Below, piece after piece: positions 1 to 8,271 of a stretch of 64,000 nt of DNA. This stretch comes from Streptomyces niger (GTDB lineage Bacteria > Actinomycetota > Actinomycetes > Streptomycetales > Streptomycetaceae), in NCBI RefSeq assembly GCF_000718305.1, contig NZ_JOFQ01000010.1:1-64000 (forward strand). The letters run 5' to 3'. Made by a program: the position numbers and the translations under genes. The notes beneath the pieces are model-generated. The model ran no database searches, was not told the DNA's origin, and saw only the letters and a program-made list of their open reading frames with translations. How positions within the stretch are numbered: position 1 is the stretch's first letter; each line of letters opens with the position of its first letter.

Positions 1-95
1 CTGCGCGTCGCTCAGTTCATGTCGTCGCACCATGCCGGACGCATGCCCTCACCACGGCCTGGTCCACCCTGCTGACAAGAGCCATCAGAAACGAC

Positions 96-887
96 CTAGA
101 GGAACCCGAGGGCCGTCAGGCCGCCTATGCCGCCGAGAAGGGTGAAGATCGGCATCAGAACCTTCAGCTCCACCCAGCTGCCCGCACGGAAGCGCATGCC
201 CTTGGGCGGGCCGACCGGGTACCAGCGCTTGCGGCCGATCGGGATGGGCCACATGATCGGGCAGCCCGAGACGGTCAGCGCGTCGCCGATGTCGTGCACC
301 AGCGCACCCAGGACGATCGGCAGGCCCAACCACAGGTACGCCTGGCCCGGCTCGGTGAACAGCCAGTGCGAGCCGTTCCCCGGCTGGTCCAGGACGCCGG
401 CGAGGATCCATGCCGAGGCTGCGCCCAGCAGCCACACCAGCACGTCGCTGGAGACTCGCGCCGCCCGCCACAGCAGCCCCTCGATGGCGAGCACCATGTG
501 CACGAAGAGGATGCCGAGCACCGCCCAGCGGCCGCCCTGTACCGCCAGCACCGACATGCCGGCCCCGACGAGGACCGCCCACAGCCAGGTGTGGGTCAAG
601 GTGCGGTGACCACCGGACCGGCGTGCGTCCCCCTTCATCCGAGTGGCCTTGTAGACGGCGTGCGAGATGTTGTCGACGACCTCGCAGAGCCCCCGCGACA
701 GCGGACCGAAGGCACGGGAGATCGTGGCCGCCTTGTGGTCCAGATCGGGGGCGAGGGCCGCACCGGCACAGATCAGCGCGCCGACGACGACCACCGGCCA
801 GGGCATCGGGTGCCCCAGGGCACCGGCCGCCGCGCCCACCCCCAGCCAGGCCGCGGCCCCGGACAGCGAGTGCGCCGGTCCCATCAT
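96..887 (-). CDS. YdjM-type membrane-bound metal-dependent hydrolase
   Basis: 263-residue integral membrane protein of the YdjM/metal-dependent hydrolase family. Conserved histidine/aspartate motifs are visible: PDLDH at about residues 47-51 and HRTLTHT at 94-100, followed by several hydrophobic segments and a second GALVHDIGD motif near 210. Such proteins are predicted zinc-dependent membrane hydrolases; the substrate is unknown. I chose the start at 887 (tandem ATGs at 887 and 884) because a purine-rich ribosome site lies just upstream, and residues upstream of it look like non-coding sequence. It is divergent from the helicase gene. The 95 bases before its stop codon hold nothing recognisable. 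Confidence 0.8.
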   Translation of the reverse strand: MMGPAHSLSGAAAWLGVGAAAGALGHPMPWPVVVVGALICAGAALAPDLDHKAATISRAFGPLSRGLCEVVDNISHAVYKATRMKGDARRSGGHRTLTHTWLWAVLVGAGMSVLAVQGGRWAVLGILFVHMVLAIEGLLWRAARVSSDVLVWLLGAASAWILAGVLDQPGNGSHWLFTEPGQAYLWLGLPIVLGALVHDIGDALTVSGCPIMWPIPIGRKRWYPVGPPKGMRFRAGSWVELKVLMPIFTLLGGIGGLTALGFL

Positions 888-1077
888 GGTTGTTCCCCAC
901 CCCTTGTCGTTTCTGTTCTCGCGCCGATGCTCCCCGGCCTCGTGCCGCCGGCACTGGGCATCGCGGCACCGGGCGTCGCGGAGCTGACGCGTGGTCGGCG
1001 ACACAGCGTAGCGTCAGATGATCACTGTAGGACCCGCCGGTTCCCGCTTCCGGGGTCGGGGAAGGCAGTATGGGGGC

Positions 1078-3591
1078 GTGACCCTCATCGATCATCTCCC
1101 GAACGACGCCGACCCCGATGCCCTCTTCGAAGCCTTTTCGACCTGGGCCGAGGAGCAGGGCATCTCGCTCTACCCTGCCCAGGAGGAGGCACTGATCGAG
1201 GTGGTCTCGGGGGCGAACGTCATCCTGTCCACCCCCACCGGCTCCGGCAAGAGCCTGGTCGCGGCGGGCGCGCACTTCACCGCCCTGGCCAACGACCAGG
1301 TCACCTTCTACACCGCCCCCATCAAGGCACTGGTCTCGGAGAAGTTCTTCGACCTGTGCAAGCTGTTCGGCACCGAGAACGTCGGCATGCTCACCGGCGA
1401 CGCCTCCGTGAACGCCGATGCCCCCGTCATCTGCTGCACCGCCGAGGTACTCGCCTCGATCGCGCTGCGGGACGGCAAGGACGCCGACATCGGCCAGGTC
1501 GTCATGGACGAGTTCCACTTCTACGCCGAGCCCGACCGCGGCTGGGCCTGGCAGATTCCGCTGCTGGAACTGCCGCAGGCGCAGTTCATCCTGATGTCGG
1601 CGACGCTCGGAGACGTCGCGATGTTCGAGAAGGACCTGACGCGGCGCACCGGCAAGCCGACCTCGGTCGTACGCTCCGCGACGCGGCCCGTACCGCTGTC
1701 GTACGAGTACCGCACGACGCCGATGACGGAGACGCTGACCGAGCTTCTCGAAACACATCAGGCGCCGGTCTACATCGTGCACTTCACGCAGGCCGCGGCC
1801 GTGGAACGGGCGCAGGCCCTGATGAGCATCAACATGTGCACGCGGGCCGAGAAGGACGAGATCGCCAAGCTGATCGGTAATTTCCGGTTCACCACCAAGT
1901 TCGGACAGAACCTCTCGCGCTACGTGCGCCACGGAATCGGCGTGCACCACGCTGGCATGCTGCCGAAGTACCGACGGCTGGTGGAGAAGCTGGCCCAGGC
2001 CGGCCTGCTCAAGGTGATCTGCGGCACGGACACCCTCGGCGTGGGGGTCAATGTACCGATTCGTACCGTGCTGTTCACCGCGCTCACGAAGTACGACGGA
2101 AACCGGGTGCGCACCCTGCGGGCCCGGGAGTTCCACCAGATCGCCGGCCGAGCCGGACGGGCCGGCTTCGACACCGCCGGCTTCGTCGTCGCCCAGGCGC
2201 CCGAGCACGTCATCGAGAACGAGAAGGCACTCGCCAAGGCCGGCGACGACCCCAAGAAGCGCCGCAAGGTCGTCCGCAAGAAGGCGCCCGAGGGCTTCGT
2301 CAACTGGGGACAGAACACCTTCGAGAAGCTCATCGCCTCCGAGCCGGAGCCGCTGACCTCCCGCTTCCGCGTCACCCACGCGATGCTGCTCTCCGTGATC
2401 GCCCGGCCCGGCAACGCCTTCGAGGCCATGCGCCGGCTGCTGGAGGACAACCACGAGTCGCGCAAGAACCAGCTGCGGCACATCCGGCGGGCCATCGCGA
2501 TCTACCGCTCCCTGCTGGACGGCGGGATCGTGGAGCGCCTGGACGAGCCGGACGCCGAGGGCCGGATCGTCCGCCTCACCGTCGACCTCCAGCAGGACTT
2601 CGCGCTCAACCAGCCGCTGTCCACCTTCGCGCTCGCCGCCTTCGACCTGCTCGACCCCGAGTCGCCCTCCTACGCGCTGGACATGGTCTCCGTCGTGGAG
2701 TCCACCCTGGACGACCCTCGGCAGATCCTGGCCGCCCAGCAGAACAAGGCCAAGGGCGAAGCGGTCGCCCAGATGAAGGCCGACGGCGTCGAGTACGAGG
2801 ACCGCATGGAGCGGCTCATGGACGTCGAGTACCCGAAGCCGTTGGAGGAGCTGCTCTCCCACGCCTACGGTCTCTACCGCCACAGTCACCCCTGGGTCGG
2901 CGACCACCCGCTGTCGCCCAAGTCGGTCATCCGCGACATGTACGAGCGGGCCATGACGTTCACGGAGTTCGTCTCCTTCTACGAGCTCGCCCGCACCGAG
3001 GGCATCGTGCTGCGCTACCTCGCGAGCGCGTACAAGGCCCTGGATCACACCGTGCCCGACGACCTGAAGTCCGAGGACTTCGAGGACATCATCGCCTGGC
3101 TCGGCGAGATGGTCCGCCAGGTCGACTCCAGCCTCCTGGACGAGTGGGAACAGCTCGCCAACCCCGAGGAGGAGACGGCCGAAGAGGCCATGGAGCACGC
3201 GGACGAGGTCAAGCCGGTCACCAAGAACGTCCGGGCCTTCCGGGTGCTCGTCCGCAACGCGATGTTCCGGCGGGTGGAGCTCGCAGCGCTGGACAAGGTG
3301 GAGGAGCTCGGCGAGATGGACGCCGACTCCGGGTGGGACGAGGACGCCTGGGCGGACGCGATGGACGCCTACTGGGACGAGTACGACGACCTGGGCACCG
3401 GCCCGGACGCCCGCGGACCCAAGCTCCTGCAGATCGAGGAGGACGCGGAGCACGGCCTGTGGCGCGTGCGCCAGACCTTCGCCGACCCGAACAGCGACCA
3501 CGACTGGGGCATCTCCGCCGAGGTGGACCTCGCCGCCTCCGACGAAGAGGGCCGCGCGGTCGTGCGAGTCACCTCCGTGGGCCAACTCTGA
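1078..3591 (+). CDS. Ski2-like DEAD/DEAH-box RNA helicase (DUF3516 type)
   Basis: 837-residue superfamily 2 helicase, predicted to unwind RNA in the cytoplasm. Visible motifs in order: Walker A TPTGSGKS near residues 52-59, motif II DEFH near 144-147, motif III SAT near 174-176 and motif VI QIAGRAGRAG near 355. A long C-terminal region follows, of the DUF3516 kind typical of actinobacterial members. I chose the GTG at 1078 (protein VTLIDHLP...) because family members begin with MTLID. An in-frame ATG at 1018 would add 20 residues that look non-coding. The gene lies about 130 bases upstream of tesB on the same strand. The physiological RNA target is unknown. Confidence 0.92.
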   Translation: MTLIDHLPNDADPDALFEAFSTWAEEQGISLYPAQEEALIEVVSGANVILSTPTGSGKSLVAAGAHFTALANDQVTFYTAPIKALVSEKFFDLCKLFGTENVGMLTGDASVNADAPVICCTAEVLASIALRDGKDADIGQVVMDEFHFYAEPDRGWAWQIPLLELPQAQFILMSATLGDVAMFEKDLTRRTGKPTSVVRSATRPVPLSYEYRTTPMTETLTELLETHQAPVYIVHFTQAAAVERAQALMSINMCTRAEKDEIAKLIGNFRFTTKFGQNLSRYVRHGIGVHHAGMLPKYRRLVEKLAQAGLLKVICGTDTLGVGVNVPIRTVLFTALTKYDGNRVRTLRAREFHQIAGRAGRAGFDTAGFVVAQAPEHVIENEKALAKAGDDPKKRRKVVRKKAPEGFVNWGQNTFEKLIASEPEPLTSRFRVTHAMLLSVIARPGNAFEAMRRLLEDNHESRKNQLRHIRRAIAIYRSLLDGGIVERLDEPDAEGRIVRLTVDLQQDFALNQPLSTFALAAFDLLDPESPSYALDMVSVVESTLDDPRQILAAQQNKAKGEAVAQMKADGVEYEDRMERLMDVEYPKPLEELLSHAYGLYRHSHPWVGDHPLSPKSVIRDMYERAMTFTEFVSFYELARTEGIVLRYLASAYKALDHTVPDDLKSEDFEDIIAWLGEMVRQVDSSLLDEWEQLANPEEETAEEAMEHADEVKPVTKNVRAFRVLVRNAMFRRVELAALDKVEELGEMDADSGWDEDAWADAMDAYWDEYDDLGTGPDARGPKLLQIEEDAEHGLWRVRQTFADPNSDHDWGISAEVDLAASDEEGRAVVRVTSVGQL

Positions 3592-3715
3592 CCATGACGA
3601 CCTGCCCGGCCCCGGTCGTGGGCGCTCGCTCACGACCGGCCGCCGGAGCCCGCACGGTCCCGACCGAAGGCCTCCGTTCCGACCGCTCCCCGACACCGAC
3701 GAAGGGCACCCGTAG

Positions 3716-4585
3716 ATGACCAGTCCGGCGGAAAAGCTGGTGGACCTGCTCGATCTGGAACAGATCGAGGTGAACATCTTCCGCGGCCGCAGCCCCGAGG
3801 AATCCCTGCAGCGTGTCTTCGGCGGCCAGGTCGCCGGGCAAGCGCTGGTGGCCGCCGGGCGGACCACGGAGGGCGACCGCCCGGTGCACTCGCTGCACGC
3901 GTACTTCCTTCGGCCGGGCCGGCCGGGGGTGCCCATCGTGTACCAGGTGGAGCGGGTGCGGGACGGGCGTTCCTTCACCACGCGCCGGGTCGTGGCCGTC
4001 CAGCAGGGGCGCACGATCTTCAATCTGACCGCCTCCTTTCACAAGCCCGAACCGGGGTTCGAGCATCAGCTTCCGATCGGCCGGGCGGTGCCGGCCCCCG
4101 AGGAACTGCCGACGGTCTCCGAAGAGGTCCGCGAGCACCTGGGCGGGCTGCCCGAGGCGCTGGAACGCATGGCCCGTCGCCAGCCCTTCGACATTCGCTA
4201 CGTCGACCGGCTGCGGTGGCGGCCGGAGGAGATCGAGGGAGCAGAGCCGCGCAGTGCCGTGTGGATGCGGGCGGTCGGGCCGCTGGGTGACGACCCGCTC
4301 GTCCACACCTGCGCGCTGACCTACGCCAGTGACATGACGCTGCTGGATGCGGTGCGGATTCCCATCGAGCCGCTGTGGGGTCCGCGCGGCTTCGACATGG
4401 CGTCCCTCGACCATGCGATGTGGTTCCACCGGCCGTTCCGTGCCGATGAGTGGTTCCTCTACGACCAGGAGTCCCCCATCGCGACGGGCGCCCGGGGCCT
4501 GGCCCGCGGCCGGATCTACGACCGTGAGGGCAAGCTGCTCGTATCGGTGGTCCAGGAAGGGCTCTTCCGGAAGCTGGGCGACTGA
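3716..4585 (+). CDS. tesB: Acyl-CoA thioesterase II
   Basis: 289 residues, the normal length of TesB. It has the double hot-dog architecture: an N-terminal half with FGGQVAGQALVAA (about residues 36-48) and HSLHAYFLRPG (about 60-70), and a C-terminal half with MTLLDAV and the conserved SLDHAMWFHRPF (about 227-238). The family hydrolyses medium- and long-chain acyl-CoA to fatty acid and CoA in the cytoplasm. The last 70 bases overlap the 3' end of the convergent DUF6397-type gene, so the two transcripts must be antisense at their ends. It may share a transcript with the helicase gene upstream. Confidence 0.93.
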   Translation: MTSPAEKLVDLLDLEQIEVNIFRGRSPEESLQRVFGGQVAGQALVAAGRTTEGDRPVHSLHAYFLRPGRPGVPIVYQVERVRDGRSFTTRRVVAVQQGRTIFNLTASFHKPEPGFEHQLPIGRAVPAPEELPTVSEEVREHLGGLPEALERMARRQPFDIRYVDRLRWRPEEIEGAEPRSAVWMRAVGPLGDDPLVHTCALTYASDMTLLDAVRIPIEPLWGPRGFDMASLDHAMWFHRPFRADEWFLYDQESPIATGARGLARGRIYDREGKLLVSVVQEGLFRKLGD

Positions 4586-5892
4586 GGCCGGGCCCGACCG
4601 GCGGAAGCTCGGGCCCGGCGGGTCAGGAACGCGCCGGGCCGCGCGGTACCGCCGCCGGTGGCTGTCGCCCTGGGAAGGGCGCGGGATGCGGTGGCGGCGC
4701 CGGGTCCCGTGCGGGCCCGGATGAGACGAGCCCGGGGTGAAGGAACGGCGGCGGGAGCCGGGAGGCCTCGGGTATCGCCGCTGACTGCGGGCGCCTGGGC
4801 CCTGGCCTCTGCCTCTGCCTCTGCCTCTGCCTCTGCCTCTGCCTCTGCCTCTGCCTCTGCCTCTGCCTCTGCGGAATCGTCGGTCCCGGCGGGAGCCTTG
4901 ACCTTGGTGGGGGCCTTGGCGTTGGCGGGAGCCTTGGCCGCTGCGAAGGCCTTCGTCTTTACGGGGCTTCCGGTATCAGCGGACTCTTTGCCTTCGGCGA
5001 AATTCGCTCCGGTCTGCGCGAGCTCGCCGAAATCCACGCCTCCCGAGCCGTCCGCAGAGTCGGTGGCGTCCGCGGGAGCCGCCGTCCCCTCCGCTCCGGC
5101 CCTCGCGCCGGATAGGCGCATGGCCGGGGCCGGGTGTTCCAGGCGGGCGGCGTCGAGTTGCCGGGAGAGGCTGATGCGATACCACATCACCTCGTCGAAG
5201 TCCTCCGCCGTCTCGACCCGTTCCACGGCCTCGCGGGTGCGGGTCGTGTTCGCTCCGGCCGAGGAGAGGCAGGGCCTGAGCTTGCGCAGCCAGACCCGCT
5301 CGGCCGGGTCGCGCACCAGCGAGGCCAGCTCCTCCGGCGGAAGCACGGCGGCGATCGCAGCCGACACCGCCCAGGCGCCGTCCGCGTCCGTGACGAGTTG
5401 CGCCACTCGCCGGCTCCGCCACAGCCTGCCCCGCCAGTCCTGGCCGGACGAGAGCATCGCCCGCATGGGCGGCGGCGTGGGGCCGTGGATGAGGCCGCAC
5501 TCCTTGCCGGCGAACGCCGACAGCTCGGCCGCCAGGTACTGCCAGACGATCGCGCCGTAGCGATTCACATAAAAGCGGACAGGGCCGAAGCAACCTGCCC
5601 GGGCAAGCCGCAGGAACCGACCGGGCGCGATGCCCATCAGCTCGGCGCCCTCCGTCGCGCCGACGACCCGGATCCGCTCACGCAGCGCATCCGGGTATCC
5701 CCTCTCTCCCTGCAGCCGCGCGACCTCAGACGCCGGCACCCGCCGCCGGCCGGGCGCGGCGCCCGGCCCGGGCGGCACCGTACTCACCTCGTCGAGCTGC
5801 ACGGCGAGCTCGAACTCGCCTGTTTTCAGCTCCAACTCCCGGGCCGCCCGCCCCATCGCGAGCGTTTCCGAGCACTCATACCTCGCGGTCAT
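4516..5892 (-). CDS. DUF6397-type Streptomyces protein with Glu-Ala repeat tail
   Basis: 458 residues. The N-terminal 250 residues match what I remember of the DUF6397 family: the opening AARELELKTGEFELAVQL, then VNRYGAIVWQYLAAELSAFA. The function is unknown; the N-terminal pattern (segment scanning residues, then 'MGIAPGRFLRLARAG') resembles a helix-turn-helix-like DNA-recognition region, which is only an inference. The C-terminal 200 residues are low-complexity Ala/Pro/Lys/Glu and contain an 11-fold Glu-Ala run encoded by a hexanucleotide repeat at 4805-4870. The far C-terminus is basic and probably disordered, and its coding region overlaps tesB antisense. The start at 5892 has a purine-rich GGGGGAGAAAAG ribosome site. 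A long inverted repeat (5907-5941) sits in its promoter. Confidence 0.75.
   Translation of the reverse strand: MTARYECSETLAMGRAARELELKTGEFELAVQLDEVSTVPPGPGAAPGRRRVPASEVARLQGERGYPDALRERIRVVGATEGAELMGIAPGRFLRLARAGCFGPVRFYVNRYGAIVWQYLAAELSAFAGKECGLIHGPTPPPMRAMLSSGQDWRGRLWRSRRVAQLVTDADGAWAVSAAIAAVLPPEELASLVRDPAERVWLRKLRPCLSSAGANTTRTREAVERVETAEDFDEVMWYRISLSRQLDAARLEHPAPAMRLSGARAGAEGTAAPADATDSADGSGGVDFGELAQTGANFAEGKESADTGSPVKTKAFAAAKAPANAKAPTKVKAPAGTDDSAEAEAEAEAEAEAEAEAEAEAEARAQAPAVSGDTRGLPAPAAVPSPRARLIRARTGPGAATASRALPRATATGGGTARPGAFLTRRARASAGRARPQSPSFRKSPSWTTDTSSLPSRS
4805..4870. repeat. Hexanucleotide tandem repeat (GCCTCT)11 inside a gene
   Basis: Eleven perfect copies of the 6-base unit GCCTCT on the plus strand (AGAGGC on the coding minus strand, encoding Glu-Ala). 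The unit length is a multiple of three, so slippage would change the length of the Glu-Ala tract in the DUF6397-type protein without shifting the frame. The copy number was counted directly. Confidence 0.97.
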
Positions 5893-5906
5893 GTCTTTTC
5901 TCCCCC

Positions 5907-5941
5907 GCTACAGTCCAATTACTGACAGTCACGACTGTAGC
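5907..5941. promoter_or_regulatory. 9-bp inverted repeat (candidate operator) upstream of the DUF6397-type gene
   Basis: GCTACAGTC at 5907-5915 and its exact inverted copy GACTGTAGC at 5933-5941, with a further GACAGTC in between. It lies 15-49 bases upstream of the start at 5892, where an operator or promoter is expected. The binding protein is unknown. Confidence 0.5.
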
Positions 5942-5972
5942 CGCGGAGTGCGACAGCGGGTCAACCCCCGCC

Positions 5973-6380
5973 TCAGACCTGTGGATAACTTTCCGGCTGC
6001 CGCGCCGCCACGGCGAGGTGCTCACCGACCCGGTTGACCAACAGCGTCATTTCGTACGCGATCTGTCCCAGGTCGGAATCGGCTTCGGCCAGCACGCACA
6101 GGCAACTGCCGTCGCCCGCCGCCGTCACGAACAGCACACCGTCGTCGAATTCGACCATGGTCTGCCGCACCCGGCCCGCCCGGAACTGCTGCCCGGAACC
6201 CTTGGCCAGGCTGTGCAACCCGGAGGCGACCGCGGCCAGATGCTCGGCGTCCTCCCGCACCAGCCCCTCGCTCGCCCCCGTGACCAAGCCGTCGTTGGAG
6301 AGCACGAGAGCGTGCCGTACCTGTTCGACGCGTCGTGTCAGGTCGTCCAACAGCCAGTCCAGTCCGCTGCTCAGTGCCAT
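5973..6380 (-). CDS. Roadblock/LC7-domain protein (orphan CvnB paralogue)
   Basis: 135 residues, a single roadblock/LC7 domain. It has the typical features of actinobacterial conservon B proteins: LVLSNDGLVTGAS, EDAEHLAAVASGLHSLA and RQTMVEFDDGVLFVTAAGDG. In conservons, roadblock proteins are thought to regulate a partner small GTPase. It is clearly paralogous to the roadblock protein at 7849-8271 but sits alone, separated from the kinase/GTPase genes by a PPOX gene on the other strand. The start at 6380 has a GGGGAGGAAG ribosome site; an upstream ATG at 6410 lacks one. Confidence 0.88.
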   Translation of the reverse strand: MALSSGLDWLLDDLTRRVEQVRHALVLSNDGLVTGASEGLVREDAEHLAAVASGLHSLAKGSGQQFRAGRVRQTMVEFDDGVLFVTAAGDGSCLCVLAEADSDLGQIAYEMTLLVNRVGEHLAVAARQPESYPQV

Positions 6381-6544
6381 GCCCGCTTCCTCCCCGTAAC
6401 ACCGTGCCATCCACTGGCATGCGGCATCATCTGTCGCGTACCGCTGTGCCAGCCTCGCTCACCTCTGCCGTCTCGGCAAGCGGCCCACACAGGTCGGCCC
6501 GTGTCCTCCTGCCGCTCGGCGGCCGGATATCGCAGGATGGCCCC

Positions 6545-6973
6545 ATGGCGCGAAAGATGACCAAGGACGAGTGGCAGGCGTTCGTCTCCGCCGGCACCCG
6601 CACGGGCAAGCTGGCGACCGTACGGGCTGACGGCAGGCCGCACCTCGCTCCTGTGTGGTTCCTGCTGGACGGCGACGACGTGGTGTTCAACACCGGAGCA
6701 GAGACGGTGAAGGGGAGGAATCTGATGCGGGACGGCCGCGTGGCGCTGTGCGTGGACGACGACCGGCCGCCGTTCGACTTCGTCGTGATCGAGGGGCGGG
6801 CGCAGGTGAGCGAGGAGCTGCCGGACGTGCGCGCCTGGGCGACACGAATCGCCGCGCGTTACATGGGCGAGGACCGCGCCGAGCAGTACGGGGCACGCAA
6901 CGGCGTGCCCGGGGAACTGCTGGTGCGGGTCCATGTCGACAAGGCGGTGGCGCTGGCGGAGATCGCAGACTGA
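6545..6973 (+). CDS. PPOX-class F420-dependent oxidoreductase
   Basis: 142 residues with a split-barrel flavin/deazaflavin fold. Visible are the N-terminal segment KLATVRADGRPHLAPVWF (about residues 20-37), VVFNTGAETVKGRNL (about 44-58) and VVIEGRAQV, the hallmarks of the pyridoxamine-5'-phosphate-oxidase-like PPOX family that uses F420 in actinomycetes. The substrate cannot be told. The ATG at 6545 starts the conserved domain directly, and longer open frames upstream are not supported. It stands alone between minus-strand signalling genes. Confidence 0.88.
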   Translation: MARKMTKDEWQAFVSAGTRTGKLATVRADGRPHLAPVWFLLDGDDVVFNTGAETVKGRNLMRDGRVALCVDDDRPPFDFVVIEGRAQVSEELPDVRAWATRIAARYMGEDRAEQYGARNGVPGELLVRVHVDKAVALAEIAD

Positions 6974-6992
6974 ACCCGAGAGGGCACGAGGT

Positions 6993-7610
6993 CTAGGGTC
7001 GACTCACCGTGTCGAGCATGCGGGCCGTGTGCATCCGGCCCGCATGCTCGACCAGCCGGATGAGGACTTCCTTGCCGGAGTCGCGGTCCCGGGCGTCGCA
7101 GAGCACCACGGGCGTGCCGCTGTCCAGGTCCAGCGCTCGTGACACGTCCTCCGCGCCGTAATCGCGGGCGCCGGGGAAGCAGTTGACGGCCACGAGGAAC
7201 GGCACTCGGCGGTTCTCGAAATAGTCCACGGCCGGGAAGCAGTCCGCCAGTCTTCGGGTGTCGGCGAGGACGACGGCGCCCAGCGCGCCTGAGGAGAGGT
7301 CGTCCCACAGGAACCAGAAGCGGTCCTGTCCCGGTGTCCCGAAGAGGTACAGCGACAGGCCCTGTCTGATGGTGATCCGGCCGAAGTCCATCGCCACCGT
7401 GGTGGTGGCCTTGCAATCGACACCACGGGTGTCGTCGACCGCCTCCCCCACTTCGCTGAGGTACTCCTCCGTCCGCAGGGGACGGATTTCGCTGACCGAT
7501 CCGACCAGGGTCGTCTTCCCGACTCCGAAGCCGCCCGCTATCAGGATCTTCAAGGCCATGTCGGCCTCGTCCCGCACCGTTTCGGAGTGCGCGGAGCCCA
7601 CGGAACTCAT
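6993..7610 (-). CDS. Conservon-type small GTPase (CvnD-like)
   Basis: 205-residue ATP/GTP-binding protein. The P-loop GGFGVGKTT is at about residues 26-34, a switch-like FGTPGQDRFWFLWDDL near 91-104, and a nucleotide-specificity-like segment AVNCFPGA follows. Proteins of this kind are the fourth member of Streptomyces conservons, where the GTPase is held near a membrane sensor kinase. The start at 7610 has a GGAGGA ribosome site. The roadblock gene lies 238 bases upstream; the DUF742 gene usually found between the two is missing here. Confidence 0.9.
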   Translation of the reverse strand: MSSVGSAHSETVRDEADMALKILIAGGFGVGKTTLVGSVSEIRPLRTEEYLSEVGEAVDDTRGVDCKATTTVAMDFGRITIRQGLSLYLFGTPGQDRFWFLWDDLSSGALGAVVLADTRRLADCFPAVDYFENRRVPFLVAVNCFPGARDYGAEDVSRALDLDSGTPVVLCDARDRDSGKEVLIRLVEHAGRMHTARMLDTVSRP

Positions 7611-7801
7611 CGGTACTGTCCTCCAGGAAGCGATGCGCGTCAGGAGAGCGCGCAGGTGAGGGTGGACGCGTTCAGGGGTGCCGGGGTTCGGCGTGCGCCG
7701 GGACCGGCCGGCTGCGGTGGAGCGGCCGGTGGGCCGTCGCAACGTCCCCCGGAGTCACGGCAGGACCGTAACCCCTCTCGTGTCACGGTGCGGCGTGATT
7801 C

Positions 7802-7817
7802 GGTGAAATGGATCACA
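7802..7817. promoter_or_regulatory. CRP-like palindrome between the roadblock and GTPase genes
   Basis: GGTGA-N6-TCACA, matching 9 of 10 positions of the general CRP/FNR half-site pattern TGTGA-N6-TCACA. It lies in the 238-base gap between the roadblock stop (7849) and the GTPase start (7610). Streptomyces Crp sites are reported to be looser (GTG-N6-GNCAC), and this site is only a partial match to that form. Confidence 0.3.
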
Positions 7818-7848
7818 GTCGCCGCACCCGTGGCGGCTGTCGCTCGTC

Positions 7849-8271
7849 TCATGTGGTGATGTGCGACGCGGTGTACAGGTGTTCCGCCACGCAGCGGACA
7901 AGGGACGCCGTCTCGTAGGCGACCAGCCCGATGTCGGCGGCCGGTGAACTGAGCACCGCCAGGCATGCGCCGTCCCCGACCGCGGCGACGAACAGGAAGC
8001 CGCCTTCCATCTCCACCATCGTCTGGCGCAGCTCTCCGGAGGAGAAGTGCCGACCCGTACCCCTGGCGAGGCTGTGGAACCCGGAGGCCACGGCCGCCAG
8101 GTGGTCGGCGTCCTCGCGTAGCAGCGAGCTGGAGGCCCCGGCGACCAGGCCGTCATCGTTGAGCACCACGGCGTGCCGGATCTCCGGCGCCCGGGCCGTC
8201 AGGTCGTCCAGCAACCGGCCGAGACAGCCCCTCGGGGTCGTTGGCCTGCGACTCGTTCGTTCCTCGTCCAT
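7849..8271 (-). CDS. Roadblock/LC7-domain protein (CvnB-like)
   Basis: 140 residues, one roadblock/LC7 domain: HAVVLNDDGLVAGAS, EDADHLAAVASGFHSLA, RQTMVEMEGGFLFVAAVGDG. It is the conservon B component, predicted to interact with the neighbouring GTPase. Its ATG overlaps the stop codon of the sensor-kinase gene by one base (TGATG), so it is translationally coupled to the kinase. It is closely similar to the orphan roadblock gene at 5973-6380. Confidence 0.9.
   Translation of the reverse strand: MDEERTSRRPTTPRGCLGRLLDDLTARAPEIRHAVVLNDDGLVAGASSSLLREDADHLAAVASGFHSLARGTGRHFSSGELRQTMVEMEGGFLFVAAVGDGACLAVLSSPAADIGLVAYETASLVRCVAEHLYTASHITT

Noticed and set aside
85..4023. A 1312-codon open frame on the minus strand opposite the helicase
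   Set aside because: It is the complement of the clearly real helicase and thioesterase genes, has no domain, and has the His/Arg/Gly-rich composition of a shadow frame in G+C-rich DNA.
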